Source: Vibrio marisflavi CECT 7928 (lineage in GTDB: Bacteria > Pseudomonadota > Gammaproteobacteria > Enterobacterales > Vibrionaceae). Taken from it: 64,000 nt of DNA. This document shows, one piece after another, positions 39,348 through 50,670 of the stretch. The DNA lies in NCBI RefSeq assembly GCF_921294215.1, contig NZ_CAKLDM010000002.1, positions 2,480,001-2,544,000 of the forward strand, in the 5' to 3' direction. The notes below the pieces were generated by a model that had not been told where the DNA came from, ran no database searches, and saw only the letters and a list, made by a program, of their open reading frames with translations. How positions within the stretch are numbered: position 1 is the first letter of the stretch; every line of letters starts with the position of its first letter. Position numbers and translations under genes: made by a program.

Positions 39348-40811
39348 ATGAAACAGTTAAATGTAGATGTAGCAGTGATTGGTGGTGGTACGGCTGGATT
39401 GGGAGCCTACCGCGCAGCAAAATCACACACCAACAGTGTAGTCATGATTGAAGGCAGTGTTTATGGCACCACCTGCGCTCGAGTCGGTTGTATGCCTTCC
39501 AAACTATTAATCGCAGCAGCAGAAAGTGTTCATCAAATAGAGAAAGCTCCGGGTTTTGGCGTTTATCCTCAAGGAGAAACGAAAATCAACGGTCGTGAAG
39601 TGATGGACCGAGTGAAGCGAGAAAGAGATCGCTTTGTTGGCTTCGTATTAGAAAGCGTGGATGAAATCCCCGCGCAAGACAAAATCTCTGGTTACGCAAA
39701 ATTTGTCGATGACAATACATTGGTTATCGACGAACACACAAAGATTAACGCTAAACGAGTCGTCATCGCAACAGGCTCTCGCCCTGCATACCCTGCTGTT
39801 TGGAACGAGCTTGGCGACAAACTTATTGTCAATGATGATGTATTTGATTGGGATGACCTTCCTAGCTCCGTTGCAGTATTTGGTCCGGGCGTGATTGGTT
39901 TAGAATTAGGGCAAGCGCTACACCGACTGGGTGTTGACGTAAAAGTCTTTGGCTTAGGTGGTCAAATCGGTCCTCTTACCGATCCAGAAGTAATGAGCTA
40001 CGCCGAAAAATCATTTCAAGATGAGCTCTATCTTGATGCCAACGTCAATGTCGAAAGCATGAAGAGAATCGAAAGCTCTGAAGGCGATAAAGTTGAGATT
40101 CAGTTTATTAACCATCAAGGTGATTTAGATACTTTCGTTGTTGACTATGTACTTGCGGCAACAGGAAGAAGACCAAACACAGATAAGCTCGATATAGAAA
40201 ATACCTCAGTTGAACTTGATAACAAAGGTGTGCCGGTTGCTGAACCATACACAATGCAGACTTCCGTCGAACACATTTTCATTGCAGGTGATGCAAGTAA
40301 CCAAATACCTTTGCTGCATGAAGCTGCCGATCAAGGAAAAATTGCTGGTGATAATGCCGGCCGATTCCCAGATATTCGTGCTGGACTAAGGCGTTCAACC
40401 ATTTCAGCGGTATTTACGGATCCGCAGATTGCCATGGTAGGTGAAAGCTACCGCCAATTAACAGATCGCTTAGGCGATTGTGGCTGCTTTGCGACAGGGG
40501 AAGTCTCCTTCGAGAATCAAGGCCGCTCTAGAGTCATGCTAAGAAACAAAGGTATTCTGCATGTCTACGCAGAGCAAGGCACAGGGCGATTTCTTGGTGC
40601 AGAAATGATTGGCCCTGACGCCGAGCACTTGGCACACTTGTTAGCTTGGGCGCATCAAAGCAAGATGACTGTATCCGAGATGTTAGACATGCCCTTCTAT
40701 CATCCAGTGATTGAAGAAGGTGTACGAACAGCATTAAGAGACGTCAATGCGAAACTACACTTAGGTCCGGAGATGATCAAACATTGTTTGGATTGTGGAC
40801 CCGGTTGTTAA
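39348..40811 (+). CDS. Dihydrolipoamide dehydrogenase-like flavoprotein with Cys tail
   Basis: A class I FAD/NAD(P)H disulfide oxidoreductase (487 residues). It has the FAD motif GGGTAGLGA near 12-20, the redox pair Cys43/Cys48 in TTCARVGCMPSKL, the NAD(P)H motif GPGVIGLELG, the second FAD motif FIAGDAS, and a C-terminal dimer domain with catalytic His-Glu (FYHPVIEEG). It ends with three cysteines, at 480, 483 and 487 (HCLDCGPGC), unusual for lipoamide dehydrogenase. It is not near pyruvate dehydrogenase genes; its place after prx-grx suggests a redox-defence role, though this is inference. Confidence 0.85.
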   Translation: MKQLNVDVAVIGGGTAGLGAYRAAKSHTNSVVMIEGSVYGTTCARVGCMPSKLLIAAAESVHQIEKAPGFGVYPQGETKINGREVMDRVKRERDRFVGFVLESVDEIPAQDKISGYAKFVDDNTLVIDEHTKINAKRVVIATGSRPAYPAVWNELGDKLIVNDDVFDWDDLPSSVAVFGPGVIGLELGQALHRLGVDVKVFGLGGQIGPLTDPEVMSYAEKSFQDELYLDANVNVESMKRIESSEGDKVEIQFINHQGDLDTFVVDYVLAATGRRPNTDKLDIENTSVELDNKGVPVAEPYTMQTSVEHIFIAGDASNQIPLLHEAADQGKIAGDNAGRFPDIRAGLRRSTISAVFTDPQIAMVGESYRQLTDRLGDCGCFATGEVSFENQGRSRVMLRNKGILHVYAEQGTGRFLGAEMIGPDAEHLAHLLAWAHQSKMTVSEMLDMPFYHPVIEEGVRTALRDVNAKLHLGPEMIKHCLDCGPGC

Positions 40812-40824
40812 GGCCAAGAAAAGA

Positions 40825-40857
40825 AAAAAGCCCCAAAACCAATACTGGTTTGGGGCT
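40825..40857. terminator. Terminator between the flavoprotein gene and argH
   Basis: AGCCCCAAAACCA pairs with TGGTTTGGGGCT (one bulged A) around ATAC. The plus side has TCTCTTAGATTTTT after it; the minus side has TTTTTTCTTTTC. It can end both converging transcripts. Confidence 0.88.
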
Positions 40858-40975
40858 CTCTTAGATTTTTCTAAGAAAAAGCAGTGGTACAGTAATAGAC
40901 CCGGCTCTTTCTAAAATGTTCCCTAAAATTGTAATTATTTTTAATAAATTTTAAATTTAGTTAATTTTCAACAAC

Positions 40976-42850
40976 TTACGCAACACTGCATTTGGCGATA
41001 ATTTGCTCAACCAAATTCACTTCTAAAGCAACTTCGTCACAAGCATGTTGACGAGGACATTGCTCGCAATCCTTTAAGACTTTTTCAGGTAACAAAGCTT
41101 TTGACGTCGGTATAAAGTCCTGCTTCATAAAGAATTCAGGCGTACGTGTTAACACAAACACTTTCTTTATTGCCATTTTTTTCGCTTTGTTCACCAAATG
41201 TTGAACGATAGCACTTCCCTGCCCTTGTCCTTGCCAGCCCGCCTCAATGCCTAAAGAACGAATTTCAGCTAGCCCAGAGTCGTAGACATATAAAGATGCA
41301 CATCCTGTCACCTCTCCATGATGCTCAGCCACGGCAAATGAACCAATATCTCTTATCAATTCACTGCGAGAACGCGGTAAGTTCTCACCCATATTTGCCC
41401 AGTAAGTCACCATACCTTCAAGAGCTTCAATATCAGTTAACCGTGCGGCGCGAACTTTCACATCTAAGTTGTCTCTTTGCGCTAGACGCTTGCTTGCTTG
41501 ACCAATCGCAAAAGCCACTTGTTTATGGGATACACCACCAAGCGCACTTCGTTTTTCTAGGCAGGATTCGATGGTTAATATTTCATACACATCCTCTTCT
41601 ATCACACTAGAGAATGCTTTGAGTTCTTCAATAGACAGCTCTTCTAAGGCGCATTGCTTGGAAATGGCATCCACCACCGCCACACCTACAATATGGTGTG
41701 CTTCCCTAAATGGGATACCTTTTGCTACTAGGTAGTCAGCAAGTTCAGTAGCATTAGCATAACCCTGCTGCGCAGCTTCTAAAGTACGCTCCGAGTTAAC
41801 CTTGATACCATCGAAACAAAGCGCAGCCATTTCTAAGCAGTCGTTCCAAGTATCTAGCGCATCGAATAGGCCTTCTTTGTCTTCCTGCATGTCTTTGTTG
41901 TAGGCAAGCGGCAGAGCTTTCACGGTCATCATCATACTCGCTAGAGAACCATAAACCCTGCCCGTTTTTCCACGAATTAGCTCCAATGCATCTGGGTTTT
42001 TCTTTTGTGGCATCAGCGATGAACCAGATGTCACCGTATCAGCAAGCTCGATAAAGTTAGACTCGCCAGAGTTATAAAAAATCATGTCTTCTGCAAGACG
42101 CGAAAGATGCAGCATCGACATCGAAGCTACCGACATAAGTTCAACAACATGGTCACGATCGGATACCGAGTCGAGTGAGTTTCTTGTTGCTCTTCTAAAC
42201 CCAAGGTTGTGCGCAAGCTTTTCTCTGTCGATTGGGTATGCTGTACCAGCTAACGCACCAGAGCCTAGCGGGCAAGTATCGAGTCTTTTGATTGCATCAG
42301 ACAAACGAGAGTAGTCACGTTCAAACATTTCTACATAAGCTAAGCACCAATGTGCAAATGTCACGGGCTGAGCTCTTTGTAGATGAGTATATCCCGGCAA
42401 TACCGTATCTTGATGGTTACTTGCTACGTCTACTAATTGAGATTGAAGCTTATCCAATGCGATAAGAAGTTGATTACCTTGCTGACGGCACCAAAGCTTA
42501 AGATCGGTAGCCACTTGGTCGTTACGTGAACGTCCAGTGTGCAGCTTTTTACCTAAGTCACCTACTTTACCTATCAGCTGCTGTTCAACCCATGAATGTA
42601 TATCTTCTGCAGATGAGTGAAGTATCTGGCTCGGATCTTCCATCACTTCCAACTTAAGCTCGTTTAACGCAAGCTCGAGCTTTTGCTGCTCTTCCTCATT
42701 CAACACGTTGACTGATAGCAAAGCCTTGGACCAAGCAATAGAGCCCACAATGTCTTGCTCAGCCAATCGGTAATCAAAGCGCAATGAATCATTAAACTCT
42801 TTGAACCTTGTGTCTGCTGCTTGGGTAAATCTTCCGCCCCATAATGCCAT
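40976..42850 (-). CDS. argH: Argininosuccinate lyase fused to N-acetyltransferase (ArgH-ArgA)
   Basis: A bifunctional arginine enzyme. Residues 1 to about 455 are argininosuccinate lyase, with [25 protein letters not shown] (the fumarase/lyase signature with catalytic Ser) and the N-terminal LWGGRFTQ. Residues about 460-624 form a GNAT domain ([14 protein letters not shown]) that serves as N-acetylglutamate synthase in related Vibrio and Moritella fusions. It so joins the last step and the first step of the pathway. The GNAT end has a C-x2-C-x5-C group (595, 598, 604). It is the last gene of argCBGH. Confidence 0.96.
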   Translation of the reverse strand: MALWGGRFTQAADTRFKEFNDSLRFDYRLAEQDIVGSIAWSKALLSVNVLNEEEQQKLELALNELKLEVMEDPSQILHSSAEDIHSWVEQQLIGKVGDLGKKLHTGRSRNDQVATDLKLWCRQQGNQLLIALDKLQSQLVDVASNHQDTVLPGYTHLQRAQPVTFAHWCLAYVEMFERDYSRLSDAIKRLDTCPLGSGALAGTAYPIDREKLAHNLGFRRATRNSLDSVSDRDHVVELMSVASMSMLHLSRLAEDMIFYNSGESNFIELADTVTSGSSLMPQKKNPDALELIRGKTGRVYGSLASMMMTVKALPLAYNKDMQEDKEGLFDALDTWNDCLEMAALCFDGIKVNSERTLEAAQQGYANATELADYLVAKGIPFREAHHIVGVAVVDAISKQCALEELSIEELKAFSSVIEEDVYEILTIESCLEKRSALGGVSHKQVAFAIGQASKRLAQRDNLDVKVRAARLTDIEALEGMVTYWANMGENLPRSRSELIRDIGSFAVAEHHGEVTGCASLYVYDSGLAEIRSLGIEAGWQGQGQGSAIVQHLVNKAKKMAIKKVFVLTRTPEFFMKQDFIPTSKALLPEKVLKDCEQCPRQHACDEVALEVNLVEQIIAKCSVA

Positions 42851-42940
42851 TGTGTCTCTCCCAGTGATTAAAAGGATCTAGCGATGCTAGATCCATAAGT
42901 AAGTTGGTTTGCCAGTGAAGTCTGTTTGATTGTTATTATT

Positions 42941-44152
42941 TTACTTTTTCTCGTTTAGCGCTCTGATGCGGCTTGCCAAAGAGTATAAGCGAATGAATCC
43001 ACCAGCATGGCTTTGATCATAGACTTCATCTTCCCCAAAAGTCGCAAACTCTTCTGAGTACAAGCTATTATCAGAGCGTTTTTGCGTTACCGTAGCATGT
43101 CCTTTATAAAGTTTGATCACCACCTCACCATTGACATCTTTTGCCAGCTCTTCTGATGCTGCTAGAACAGATTTACATAGTGGAGTGAACCAGCGACCGT
43201 CATACACTAAGTGGGAAGCTTTTACAGCAAGCTCTTCACGGAACTCAAAACTGCTTTTATCAAGAACCAGCTGTTCGACCGCACGCAGCGCTTCCATCAT
43301 GATGGTTCCCCCTGGAGTTTCATAGCAACCGCGAGACTTGATGCCTACCAAACGGTTTTCTACGATATCAATACGGCCAACGCCATGTTTGGCACCTTTC
43401 TCGTTTAAGTACACTAAGGTATTGTATGGCGTCATAGCCTCGCCATCCACTTCAACGATTTCACCTTGTTGAACTTTAACTGTGACAAATTCCGCTTCAT
43501 TTGGCGCTTGCTCTGGATCAACGGTCCACTCCCAGCAATCTTCGTTAGGTGCATTCCAAGTATCTTCTAACACGCCACCTTCCGTTGAAATATGCCAAGC
43601 ATTTGCATCACGAGAGTAGATTTTTGTTAGCGAAGCTGTACATGGGATATTGCGCTCTGCAAGGTAATCAAGACACTCTTCACGGCTCACCAAGTCCCAT
43701 TCACGCCATGGCGCAATAACCATAAGCTCAGGTGCTAACGCTGCAAAAGCACCTTCAAAACGCACTTGGTCATTGCCTTTACCAGTGCAACCATGGCACA
43801 GAGCGTCAGCACCAACGTTTCGAGCCACTTCTACTTGCGCTTTCGCAATGATTGGACGAGCCATAGACGTCCCTAAAAGATATTTACCTTCGTAACAAGC
43901 ACCGGTTTTCAGTGTTGGGTAAATGTACTCCTCAACCATTTGCTCTTTCAAATCCACCACGTAACATTCTGTTGCACCAGATGCGATTGCTTTCTCTTCA
44001 ATACCATTAAGTTCTTCTGCACCCTGACCAACATCCGCCACAAACGCAATCACTTCGCAGTGATAGTTTTCTTTTAGCCAAGGAATAATCACTGAGGTGT
44101 CAAGACCGCCAGAATACGCCACTACTACTTTATTGATTTGTTGTTTCGTCAT
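42941..44152 (-). CDS. argG: Argininosuccinate synthase
   Basis: ATP-dependent ligase joining citrulline and aspartate. From the ATG at 44152 ([20 protein letters not shown]) the protein has 403 residues; the SGGLDTS motif is the ATP pyrophosphatase loop, and [15 protein letters not shown] and GREWDL-like segments bind substrates. A GGAG site is 8 bases before this ATG. An additional in-frame ATG at 44206, five bases after argB, would add 18 residues without family support. It is followed by argH after about 90 bases. Confidence 0.97.
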   Translation of the reverse strand: MTKQQINKVVVAYSGGLDTSVIIPWLKENYHCEVIAFVADVGQGAEELNGIEEKAIASGATECYVVDLKEQMVEEYIYPTLKTGACYEGKYLLGTSMARPIIAKAQVEVARNVGADALCHGCTGKGNDQVRFEGAFAALAPELMVIAPWREWDLVSREECLDYLAERNIPCTASLTKIYSRDANAWHISTEGGVLEDTWNAPNEDCWEWTVDPEQAPNEAEFVTVKVQQGEIVEVDGEAMTPYNTLVYLNEKGAKHGVGRIDIVENRLVGIKSRGCYETPGGTIMMEALRAVEQLVLDKSSFEFREELAVKASHLVYDGRWFTPLCKSVLAASEELAKDVNGEVVIKLYKGHATVTQKRSDNSLYSEEFATFGEDEVYDQSHAGGFIRLYSLASRIRALNEKK

Positions 44153-44211
44153 TTCATTTTCTCCAGTGTCTGCCCTGCGCCTGGCGGTCAGAGCAAAAAA
44201 TTCCATTATTC

Positions 44212-45015
44212 TTAATCTTGTTCTACGTTTGGTAAAAATTGGGTTCCAATGCTCTCACCCGATAGCAATTTGGTAAGCTTTTCTGGATAGCGCCAGCTGG
44301 CAACTTCGATTTCTCTGCCTAAAATTTTTGCCGCTTCTAAAGCTGCTTGAACTTTGACAATCATCCCATCGGTGATCACTTGGCCTTCAATCAGTTGTTC
44401 AGCCTGCTTCTCATCTAAGCTTTTTATTAGATGTCCTTTACCATCAAGCACACCACTCACATCAGAAAGCAGAACCAAATGCGCATCCAATGCCCCCGCA
44501 ACAGCAACGGCAGCCTGATCAGCATTGACGTTCATTAACTCACCTTGCGCAGTTAAGCCAATTGAGCTGATAATCGGCAGTGCTCCCGTCTCTAATATTG
44601 CTTGAAGCACACTTGAGTCACCCGGCGTGGCTTTACCTACAGCTCCCAATTCAGGATCAAGCTCAGTCACTTGGCATAACCCGCCATCGGCTAGGCTTAA
44701 ACCCACAGCTTTTATGCCTGCTTTAACGGCATTGCCTTGCAGTATCTTATTTGCAGTTCCGGCTAACGCTCCTGCTACCACATTGATCTGGTCGTAAGGA
44801 GTAACACGCAACCCTTCTTTTTTAACCGTTTTAATCTGCAAGCCGGAAAGTAGATCGTCCACTAGGTAGCCGCCACCGTGAACGATGACAATTCGTCGGT
44901 TTTCTTGTTTTTGGTAAATAGAAATTGCACTAAACACTTGATTTAAAGTATCAGGGCAAGACAGTGCGGCTCCCCCTAATTTAATCACCAATGATGTATT
45001 ATTATTGTTAGTCAT
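44212..45015 (-). CDS. argB: Acetylglutamate kinase
   Basis: Phosphorylates N-acetylglutamate in the second step of arginine synthesis. The 267-residue amino acid kinase begins with a short Asn-rich lead, then [22 protein letters not shown] (substrate and ATP contacts), [12 protein letters not shown] and [11 protein letters not shown]. The short N-terminus lacks the helix used for arginine feedback control in long-form kinases, as in E. coli. It lies between argC and argG. Confidence 0.96.
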   Translation of the reverse strand: MTNNNNTSLVIKLGGAALSCPDTLNQVFSAISIYQKQENRRIVIVHGGGYLVDDLLSGLQIKTVKKEGLRVTPYDQINVVAGALAGTANKILQGNAVKAGIKAVGLSLADGGLCQVTELDPELGAVGKATPGDSSVLQAILETGALPIISSIGLTAQGELMNVNADQAAVAVAGALDAHLVLLSDVSGVLDGKGHLIKSLDEKQAEQLIEGQVITDGMIVKVQAALEAAKILGREIEVASWRYPEKLTKLLSGESIGTQFLPNVEQD

Positions 45016-45037
45016 AACTATTCCCTTGCCTTGAAAG

Positions 45038-46042
45038 CTATATCAAAGCTGTCATTTCAGAAAAACCGTAATGGATATTCAAACATTGCATTGCTTGGCT
45101 TGAAGCACCTTTGAGTAAGTTATCGATGGCCGACACCACGATGATATGCTGTCCACTCACTTGCCATCCGATATTGCAGAATGGTGTATTTTCCACGTCT
45201 TGAATACTTGGCATACTGTCAGCTGTTACTCTGACACATGGTTGAGAGCTATATGCGCTTTCAAACGCTGAATTCACCTGTTGCTTAGAAACGCCATCAG
45301 CAAGTTTCATGGTGATAGTCGCTAAAATTCCACGCTTGAAGTTGCCTAAATGCGGGGTAAAAATTACGTCGCAATCGAGATGGTTAGAAATTTCAGGTTG
45401 ATGACGATGATTGAACACTCCGTAAGGCTTCAAGCTAACTTCACAAAAGCTGTTAGTCGTTGCCGCTTTACGGCCAGCACCAGAAACACCACTCGTTGCG
45501 TTAATAACTGGCCACTGTGCCGAATCAATTAACCCTTTTTCCAACAAAGGGCGCATAGCTAATTGAGAAGCAGTTGGGTAGCACCCCGCGACAGCAACAA
45601 GCTGTGCATGCTGGATTGCCTCTTTATTCCACTCAGCTAACCCATAAGCCGATTTATCTAGCCACTCTTCATATTGGTGTTCGAAGCAATAATATTGAGG
45701 GTAGAATTGCTCGGCCTTCACACGAAATGCGCCCGATAAATCAAATACCTGACAACCTGAAGAGAGAAACAATGGTGCAAGGTCATGACTCACTTCATGA
45801 GCCGTGGCCAAGAAAACAACATCTGCCTTGCTAGCCACACCTTCTACATCCGTTAAGCCCTCAATCGGCATATCCACCACTCCCAAAAGCTTGCCATGCA
45901 GCTCAGAGATGGGCTTTCCTGCGTCTACACTATTGGCGGATACATATAAACCTGTTAGCGTGAGCTCTGGGTGTTTCTCTACCATCAAAGCAAGCTCACA
46001 GCCTGTATAACCACTTGCGCCTATAATTATGGTGTTTAACAT
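45038..46042 (-). CDS. argC: N-acetyl-gamma-glutamyl-phosphate reductase
   Basis: NADPH-dependent reductase of the third arginine step. The 334-residue protein starts at the ATG at 46042 ([20 protein letters not shown]), giving an intact Rossmann glycine motif. The catalytic cysteine is in [15 protein letters not shown], followed by [13 protein letters not shown] and [14 protein letters not shown]. An open extension to 46129 includes the ArgR-like region and is not coding. It begins the argCBGH operon, divergent from argE. Confidence 0.96.
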   Translation of the reverse strand: MLNTIIIGASGYTGCELALMVEKHPELTLTGLYVSANSVDAGKPISELHGKLLGVVDMPIEGLTDVEGVASKADVVFLATAHEVSHDLAPLFLSSGCQVFDLSGAFRVKAEQFYPQYYCFEHQYEEWLDKSAYGLAEWNKEAIQHAQLVAVAGCYPTASQLAMRPLLEKGLIDSAQWPVINATSGVSGAGRKAATTNSFCEVSLKPYGVFNHRHQPEISNHLDCDVIFTPHLGNFKRGILATITMKLADGVSKQQVNSAFESAYSSQPCVRVTADSMPSIQDVENTPFCNIGWQVSGQHIIVVSAIDNLLKGASSQAMQCLNIHYGFSEMTALI

Positions 46043-46090
46043 TTCAAACGTTCCGTTACCATTACATTTCAATTGCCATCGAGTGACTTT

Positions 46091-46150
46091 TAATGCAATT
46101 AAAATGCGATATTTCGTATTTTTATTCATTAAAAATGATTTAATATGTTT
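46091..46150. promoter_or_regulatory. ArgR operator region between argC and argE
   Basis: CGTAT-TTTT-ATTCA (46115-46128) matches the ArgR pattern TGAAT-N4-ATTCA at 8 of 10 positions. A weaker box (TGATT at 46136) follows at the normal 21-base offset, and an AT-rich palindrome TGCAATTAAAATGC lies at 46093-46106. Tandem boxes in a divergent arg promoter are expected for the hexameric ArgR repressor. Confidence 0.65.
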
Positions 46151-46195
46151 TTAACGTCTAAATAAGAATCTGTCAACAGTAGAAGTGGAGATAAT

Positions 46196-47332
46196 ATGCA
46201 ATTACCAGGATTCAAAGAGATTTACAGTGGGTTAATTTCCACTTCTTCGATTAGCTCAACAGACCCGTCCTGGGATGAAGGTAACTTGCAAGTCATTGAA
46301 AAGTTAGAATCTTGGCTGAACGATATTGGCTTTGATGTGCAAATAAATCAAGTGAAACCCGGAAAATATAATCTGATAGCTAAAAAAGGCTCTGGAGAGG
46401 GTGGATTACTCCTAGCAGGCCACAGCGACACCGTTCCTTTTGACCAAGGACGCTGGAACTATGAACCTCATGCGTTAACAGAAGACAACAATCGCTTTTA
46501 CGGCTTAGGCACGGCCGACATGAAAGGCTACTTCGCTTTCATCATCGATGCGGTAAAGAATATCGACTGGAGCAAACAAACCAAGCCTCTATATATTCTG
46601 GCTACCTGCGATGAAGAAACCACTATGATTGGTGCAAGAGATTTCGCCCACAATGCACCTTTTAAACCTGACTACTGCATCATTGGTGAACCCACAAGCC
46701 TTGTACCAATTAGAGCTCATAAGGGTCACGTAGCCAACGCTATACGAATTACAGGAAAATCTGGACACTCTTCAGATCCAGCACTTGGTGTAAATGCCAT
46801 AGAAATTATGCACGAAGTGTTGTTTGCCCTAAAAAACTTACGCGACGATTTGATTAAACAATATCACCATCCCGGTTTTGCAATTCCAACACCAACATTA
46901 AACCTTGGCCATATTCATGGTGGAGACAGCGCAAATCGAATTTGTGGGTGCTGCGAGCTGCACTATGATATCCGCCCACTTCCCGGAATCAGCTTAGACG
47001 GTTTGGACAATATGCTGAAGCACTGCCTACAAGAAGTTGAACAGAAATGGCCGGGGCGCATTGCGATTACACCGTTACATGAGCCAGTTCCGGGGTTTGA
47101 ATGTCAGCACGATCACCCGTTTATCTCGCAGATGGAAACGATCTGTGAGCTCCCATCTGAAACAGTAAACTATTGTACAGAAGCACCTTTTTTACAGCAG
47201 CTTTGCCCAACATTGGTGCTAGGGCCTGGGTCAATCAATCAAGCTCACCAGCCTGATGAATACTTAGATTTCAAATTTATTCAACCCACCTTAGATGTGC
47301 TGTCGAAAGCCATCTACAAATACTGTTTTTAG
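46196..47332 (+). CDS. argE: Acetylornithine deacetylase
   Basis: M20 metallopeptidase-family enzyme releasing ornithine from N-acetylornithine. In 378 residues it shows GHSDTVPFD with the first metal His and catalytic Asp, [11 protein letters not shown] with the bridging Asp, [12 protein letters not shown] with the base Glu and GEPTSLVPI. The last metal ligand is the His of [12 protein letters not shown]. The ATG follows GGAG. The gene is divergent from argCBGH. Confidence 0.96.
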   Translation: MQLPGFKEIYSGLISTSSISSTDPSWDEGNLQVIEKLESWLNDIGFDVQINQVKPGKYNLIAKKGSGEGGLLLAGHSDTVPFDQGRWNYEPHALTEDNNRFYGLGTADMKGYFAFIIDAVKNIDWSKQTKPLYILATCDEETTMIGARDFAHNAPFKPDYCIIGEPTSLVPIRAHKGHVANAIRITGKSGHSSDPALGVNAIEIMHEVLFALKNLRDDLIKQYHHPGFAIPTPTLNLGHIHGGDSANRICGCCELHYDIRPLPGISLDGLDNMLKHCLQEVEQKWPGRIAITPLHEPVPGFECQHDHPFISQMETICELPSETVNYCTEAPFLQQLCPTLVLGPGSINQAHQPDEYLDFKFIQPTLDVLSKAIYKYCF

Positions 47333-47350
47333 ATACTCCTCCTTACTTCA

Positions 47351-47382
47351 CGAGCGGTTAAGTAACAAGGCTTCACCGCTCG
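47351..47382 (+). other. Hairpin after argE
   Basis: CGAGCGGT and ACCGCTCG form a perfect 8-bp stem around a 16-base loop, 18 bases past argE. No T-run follows, so termination here is uncertain. The rest of the 232-base gap before ppc holds its promoter. Confidence 0.55.
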
Positions 47383-47480
47383 TAATCTGTAGTAAATTTT
47401 CAGGACACTTTCAAAACTGTGCAATAGATCACCAAAAAAGAGCAGATCTTATAAATTTAATCCGAGATTTCGGTCACCAT

Positions 47481-47510
47481 TTGACTCTTTAGGTAAAATT
47501 TAGCTAGATT
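47481..47510 (+). promoter_or_regulatory. Candidate sigma-70 promoter of ppc
   Basis: TTGACT (47481-47486), 18-base spacer, TAGATT (47505-47510). The -35 is 5 of 6 and the -10 is 4 of 6 to consensus; start near 47517, about 48 bases before ppc. Confidence 0.6.
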
Positions 47511-47564
47511 GTTTCACTATTGAGGGATATTTAATGTAATTAATTTACAAAAGGCAGGACGAGA

Positions 47565-50198
47565 ATGAACGAGAAGTACTCTGCACTAAAAAGTAATGTC
47601 AGCATGCTCGGACGTTTGCTTGGTAACACGATCCAAGAAGCTCATGGAGATGCTATTTTAGAAAAAGTAGAAACCATCCGTAAGCTTTCCAAATCGGCAC
47701 GTGCAGGCAACGTTACCGACCAAGACAGTCTCATTGAAGAAATCAAAAACCTTCCTGACGAGCAGCTCACTCCAGTTGCCAGAGCTTTCAATCAATTTCT
47801 TAACCTAACCAATATGGCAGAGCAGTACCACACTATTTCTAGGCACTGTGAAGACCATATCTGCGAGCCAAACTCCATCAGCACACTGCTATCGAAACTG
47901 AGTCAAAATGATGTTAGTAAGTTAGATACCGCTCAAGCAGTGAAAGATCTAAATATCGAAATCGTGCTGACAGCGCACCCTACAGAAATCACTCGCCGTA
48001 CAATGATCAATAAATTGGTCAAGATTAATGAGTGTCTTTCTAAGCTTGAACTCAATGATTTATCGCAAAAAGAGCGGAATAAAACTGAGCGTCGCTTAGA
48101 GCAATTGATCGCTCAAAGCTGGCATTCAGATGTGATTCGTAAGCAAAGACCGACTCCGTTAGATGAAGCGAAATGGGGATTTGCTGTTATCGAGAACTCT
48201 CTTTGGGAAGCCGTTCCTGAATTCTTGCGTGATTTAGATGAGCGACTGGAGTCTTATCTCGGAGAAGGGCTACCACTTGATGCATCGCCAGTACATTTTT
48301 CTTCATGGATGGGTGGAGACCGCGACGGCAACCCATTTGTCACTCACTCTGTCACACGTGAAGTGCTATTGCTATCTCGCTGGAAAGCCGCAGATCTCTA
48401 TCTGAATGACATCAATGAGCTCATTAGCGAGTTGTCGATGACAAAATGTAATGATGCTGTTCGAGAGTTAGCGGGCAATGACGAACATGAACCCTATCGT
48501 GCCGTTTTAAAAGAGATCCGTACTCTGCTTACCGAGAGCATCGAGATTCTTGACGCTAAAATTAATGGCCAACAACTTACGGTCAAAGCACCTTTAAGAA
48601 GCGCAGAGCAGCTTTGGCAACCTCTGCAAGCTTGTTATCAGTCTCTTCACGAATGTGGAATGGGCGTGATTGCTGATGGTTGTTTATTAGATACTCTTCG
48701 CCGCATTAAAGCATTTGGTGTGCACCTTGTTCGCTTAGATATCCGTCAAGAAAGCACTCGCCATTCAGATGCTATATCTGAATTAACTCGCCACCTTGGT
48801 ATTGGTGATTACGACCAATGGAGCGAACAAGACAAAGTTGCATTTCTAACCAACGAGCTAAGCTCGAAAAGGCCTCTACTACCACTAGATTGGCAACCAT
48901 CTGAACCTGTTAAGGAAGTCCTCGACACTTGTCGAATTATCGCAGCGCAACCCAGGGAAGCTTTTGGAGCATACGTGATCTCAATGGCACGCACAGCTTC
49001 TGACGTACTAGCTGTTCATTTGCTGTTGCAAGAGGTGGGTTGCCCATATCGCATGGACGTTTGTCCATTATTCGAAACTCTTGAAGATTTAAACAACGCC
49101 GAGTCTGTAATGAAGCAATTGATGGATATCGATCTCTATCGTGGCTTTATTCAGAATCACCAAATGGTCATGATTGGTTATTCAGATTCTGCAAAAGATG
49201 CAGGCGTAATGGCCGCTGGCTGGGCGCAATATCGTGCTATGGAAGCTTTAGTCGAACTAGGTGAAAGTGAAGGTATCGAGCTAACACTTTTCCACGGCCG
49301 TGGTGGAACAGTGGGACGCGGCGGCGCTCCTGCCCATGCTGCACTGCTTTCCCAACCACCGAAGAGCTTGAAGAATGGCCTACGTGTTACCGAGCAAGGT
49401 GAGATGATTCGCTTCAAGCTAGGATTACCTGATGTGGCTGTCAATAGTTTCAACTTGTATGCAAGTGCGATCCTAGAAGCCAACCTTCTGCCACCACCTG
49501 AGCCGAAGCACGAATGGCGTAATCTGATGGATGAATTATCAGATGTTTCGTGCGAAGCCTATCGCGGGATTGTAAGAGGTGAACCTGACTTTGTGCCTTA
49601 TTTCCGTCAAGCGACGCCAGAGTTAGAGCTCGGTAAGCTGCCACTCGGCTCAAGACCTGCAAAAAGAAACCCTAAAGGTGGTGTCGAAAGCCTGCGCGCT
49701 ATCCCGTGGATTTTCTCGTGGAGTCAAAACCGTCTTGTATTACCAGCTTGGTTGGGGGCAGGAGAAGCAATCCAGAACTCGATCGACAAAGGACATCAAG
49801 CATTGTTAGAGGATATGTGTCGCGAATGGCCGTTCTTCTCAACAAGGCTAGGGATGCTAGAAATGGTGTACTACAAGTGCAGCAGTGAAATCTCTCGTTA
49901 CTACGATCAAAGACTGGTTGATAGCGCTCTTATTCCACTTGGTGACAAGTTAAGAACGCAGCTGCAAAAAGACATTATGGCGGTACTTAACGTCGAGAAT
50001 AATGAGAACTTAATGCAGAGCGACCCGTGGGGATTAGAGTCTATTCGTTTGAGAAGCATCTACGTTGAACCACTGAACATGCTACAAGCGGAACTACTTT
50101 ATCGAACTCGCCAAACGGAAAACCCATCTGCTGAGCTAGAAGAAGCTCTCATGGTCACCATCGCGGGTATTGCAGCTGGAATGCGCAATACTGGTTAA
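47565..50198 (+). CDS. ppc: Phosphoenolpyruvate carboxylase
   Basis: Carboxylates PEP to oxaloacetate, refilling the TCA cycle. At 877 residues it matches the bacterial enzyme. The catalytic His lies in [13 protein letters not shown] (near 140), the substrate loop in [12 protein letters not shown], the second active-site motif in [16 protein letters not shown] (near 575-590), and the C-terminus ends MRNTG as in homologues. It lies after the arg genes; arginine synthesis draws on the aspartate that PEP carboxylase supports. A terminator follows. Confidence 0.98.
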   Translation: MNEKYSALKSNVSMLGRLLGNTIQEAHGDAILEKVETIRKLSKSARAGNVTDQDSLIEEIKNLPDEQLTPVARAFNQFLNLTNMAEQYHTISRHCEDHICEPNSISTLLSKLSQNDVSKLDTAQAVKDLNIEIVLTAHPTEITRRTMINKLVKINECLSKLELNDLSQKERNKTERRLEQLIAQSWHSDVIRKQRPTPLDEAKWGFAVIENSLWEAVPEFLRDLDERLESYLGEGLPLDASPVHFSSWMGGDRDGNPFVTHSVTREVLLLSRWKAADLYLNDINELISELSMTKCNDAVRELAGNDEHEPYRAVLKEIRTLLTESIEILDAKINGQQLTVKAPLRSAEQLWQPLQACYQSLHECGMGVIADGCLLDTLRRIKAFGVHLVRLDIRQESTRHSDAISELTRHLGIGDYDQWSEQDKVAFLTNELSSKRPLLPLDWQPSEPVKEVLDTCRIIAAQPREAFGAYVISMARTASDVLAVHLLLQEVGCPYRMDVCPLFETLEDLNNAESVMKQLMDIDLYRGFIQNHQMVMIGYSDSAKDAGVMAAGWAQYRAMEALVELGESEGIELTLFHGRGGTVGRGGAPAHAALLSQPPKSLKNGLRVTEQGEMIRFKLGLPDVAVNSFNLYASAILEANLLPPPEPKHEWRNLMDELSDVSCEAYRGIVRGEPDFVPYFRQATPELELGKLPLGSRPAKRNPKGGVESLRAIPWIFSWSQNRLVLPAWLGAGEAIQNSIDKGHQALLEDMCREWPFFSTRLGMLEMVYYKCSSEISRYYDQRLVDSALIPLGDKLRTQLQKDIMAVLNVENNENLMQSDPWGLESIRLRSIYVEPLNMLQAELLYRTRQTENPSAELEEALMVTIAGIAAGMRNTG

Positions 50199-50220
50199 CA
50201 TTCCGATCAAGCAAACTAAT

Positions 50221-50262
50221 GGTTGGTTAAGTAGAAAATTCTATTTAGCCAACCTTATTTTC
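50221..50262 (+). terminator. Probable terminator of ppc
   Basis: GGTTGGTTAA pairs with TTAGCCAACC (one wobble), with further pairing of TAGAA and TTCTA inside, followed by TTATTTTCC. It lies 22 bases past the ppc stop. Confidence 0.75.
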
Positions 50263-50381
50263 CCCAAACCCTGCTATTTCCACAGATACGAGACAGCTCA
50301 CCAAGCATAATCCACAACATTTATCACTGCATAATGAGTAAAAATAACGAGCAACCAGATTATAATTCCAACTTACAGTCT

Positions 50382-50403
50382 TATTGATTATTTTGTCAGT
50401 TTT
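50382..50403 (+). promoter_or_regulatory. LuxR/HapR-type binding site upstream of aphA
   Basis: A 22-base site beginning TTATTGAT and containing TGTCAGT agrees with the Vibrio LuxR/HapR consensus (TTATTGATAAATTTATCAATAA) at about 17 of 22 positions by my alignment. It lies about 60 bases upstream of the presumed aphA transcript start. Repression of aphA by LuxR/HapR at high cell density is established in Vibrio. Confidence 0.75.
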
Positions 50404-50449
50404 TTGCCGTTATTTCCCCATCTATTCTACTTTATGCTTATTATTTAGA

Positions 50450-50670
50450 TATACTACTGCTCCGCTGCGGGCACAATTAAATCTACATTTCGCAGTATTC
50501 GATACATCAATTATCGATCTAGGTGATAAAACGGCTTAAGTAAGGAGACATTGCCAACGTAGTTTTTTTGTTGGGTTTTGTTTGAACTTACTGATGATTA
50601 AATGCCTCTAGAAGCATGACAGCTGTTCAAACAATTTATTATTTGTTTATTGAGCATTTGGATTGAAAAC
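50450..50670 (+). promoter_or_regulatory. aphA -10 element and long 5' leader
   Basis: A TATACT -10 (50450-50455) without a strong -35 precedes a leader of about 200 bases. Inside it, CGGCTTAA (50532-50539) and CAACGTAGTT (50555-50564) look complementary to parts of the Qrr small RNA core as I recall it (UUAAGCCG, and the ACGUUG segment). Qrr RNAs activate aphA translation in Vibrio; the exact pairing here is inferred from memory and needs a computed duplex. Confidence 0.5.

Noticed and set aside
44153..44206. 18-residue extension of argG from an upstream ATG
   Set aside because: The Arg-rich lead is not found in argininosuccinate synthases and the ATG at 44152 has a better GGAG site.
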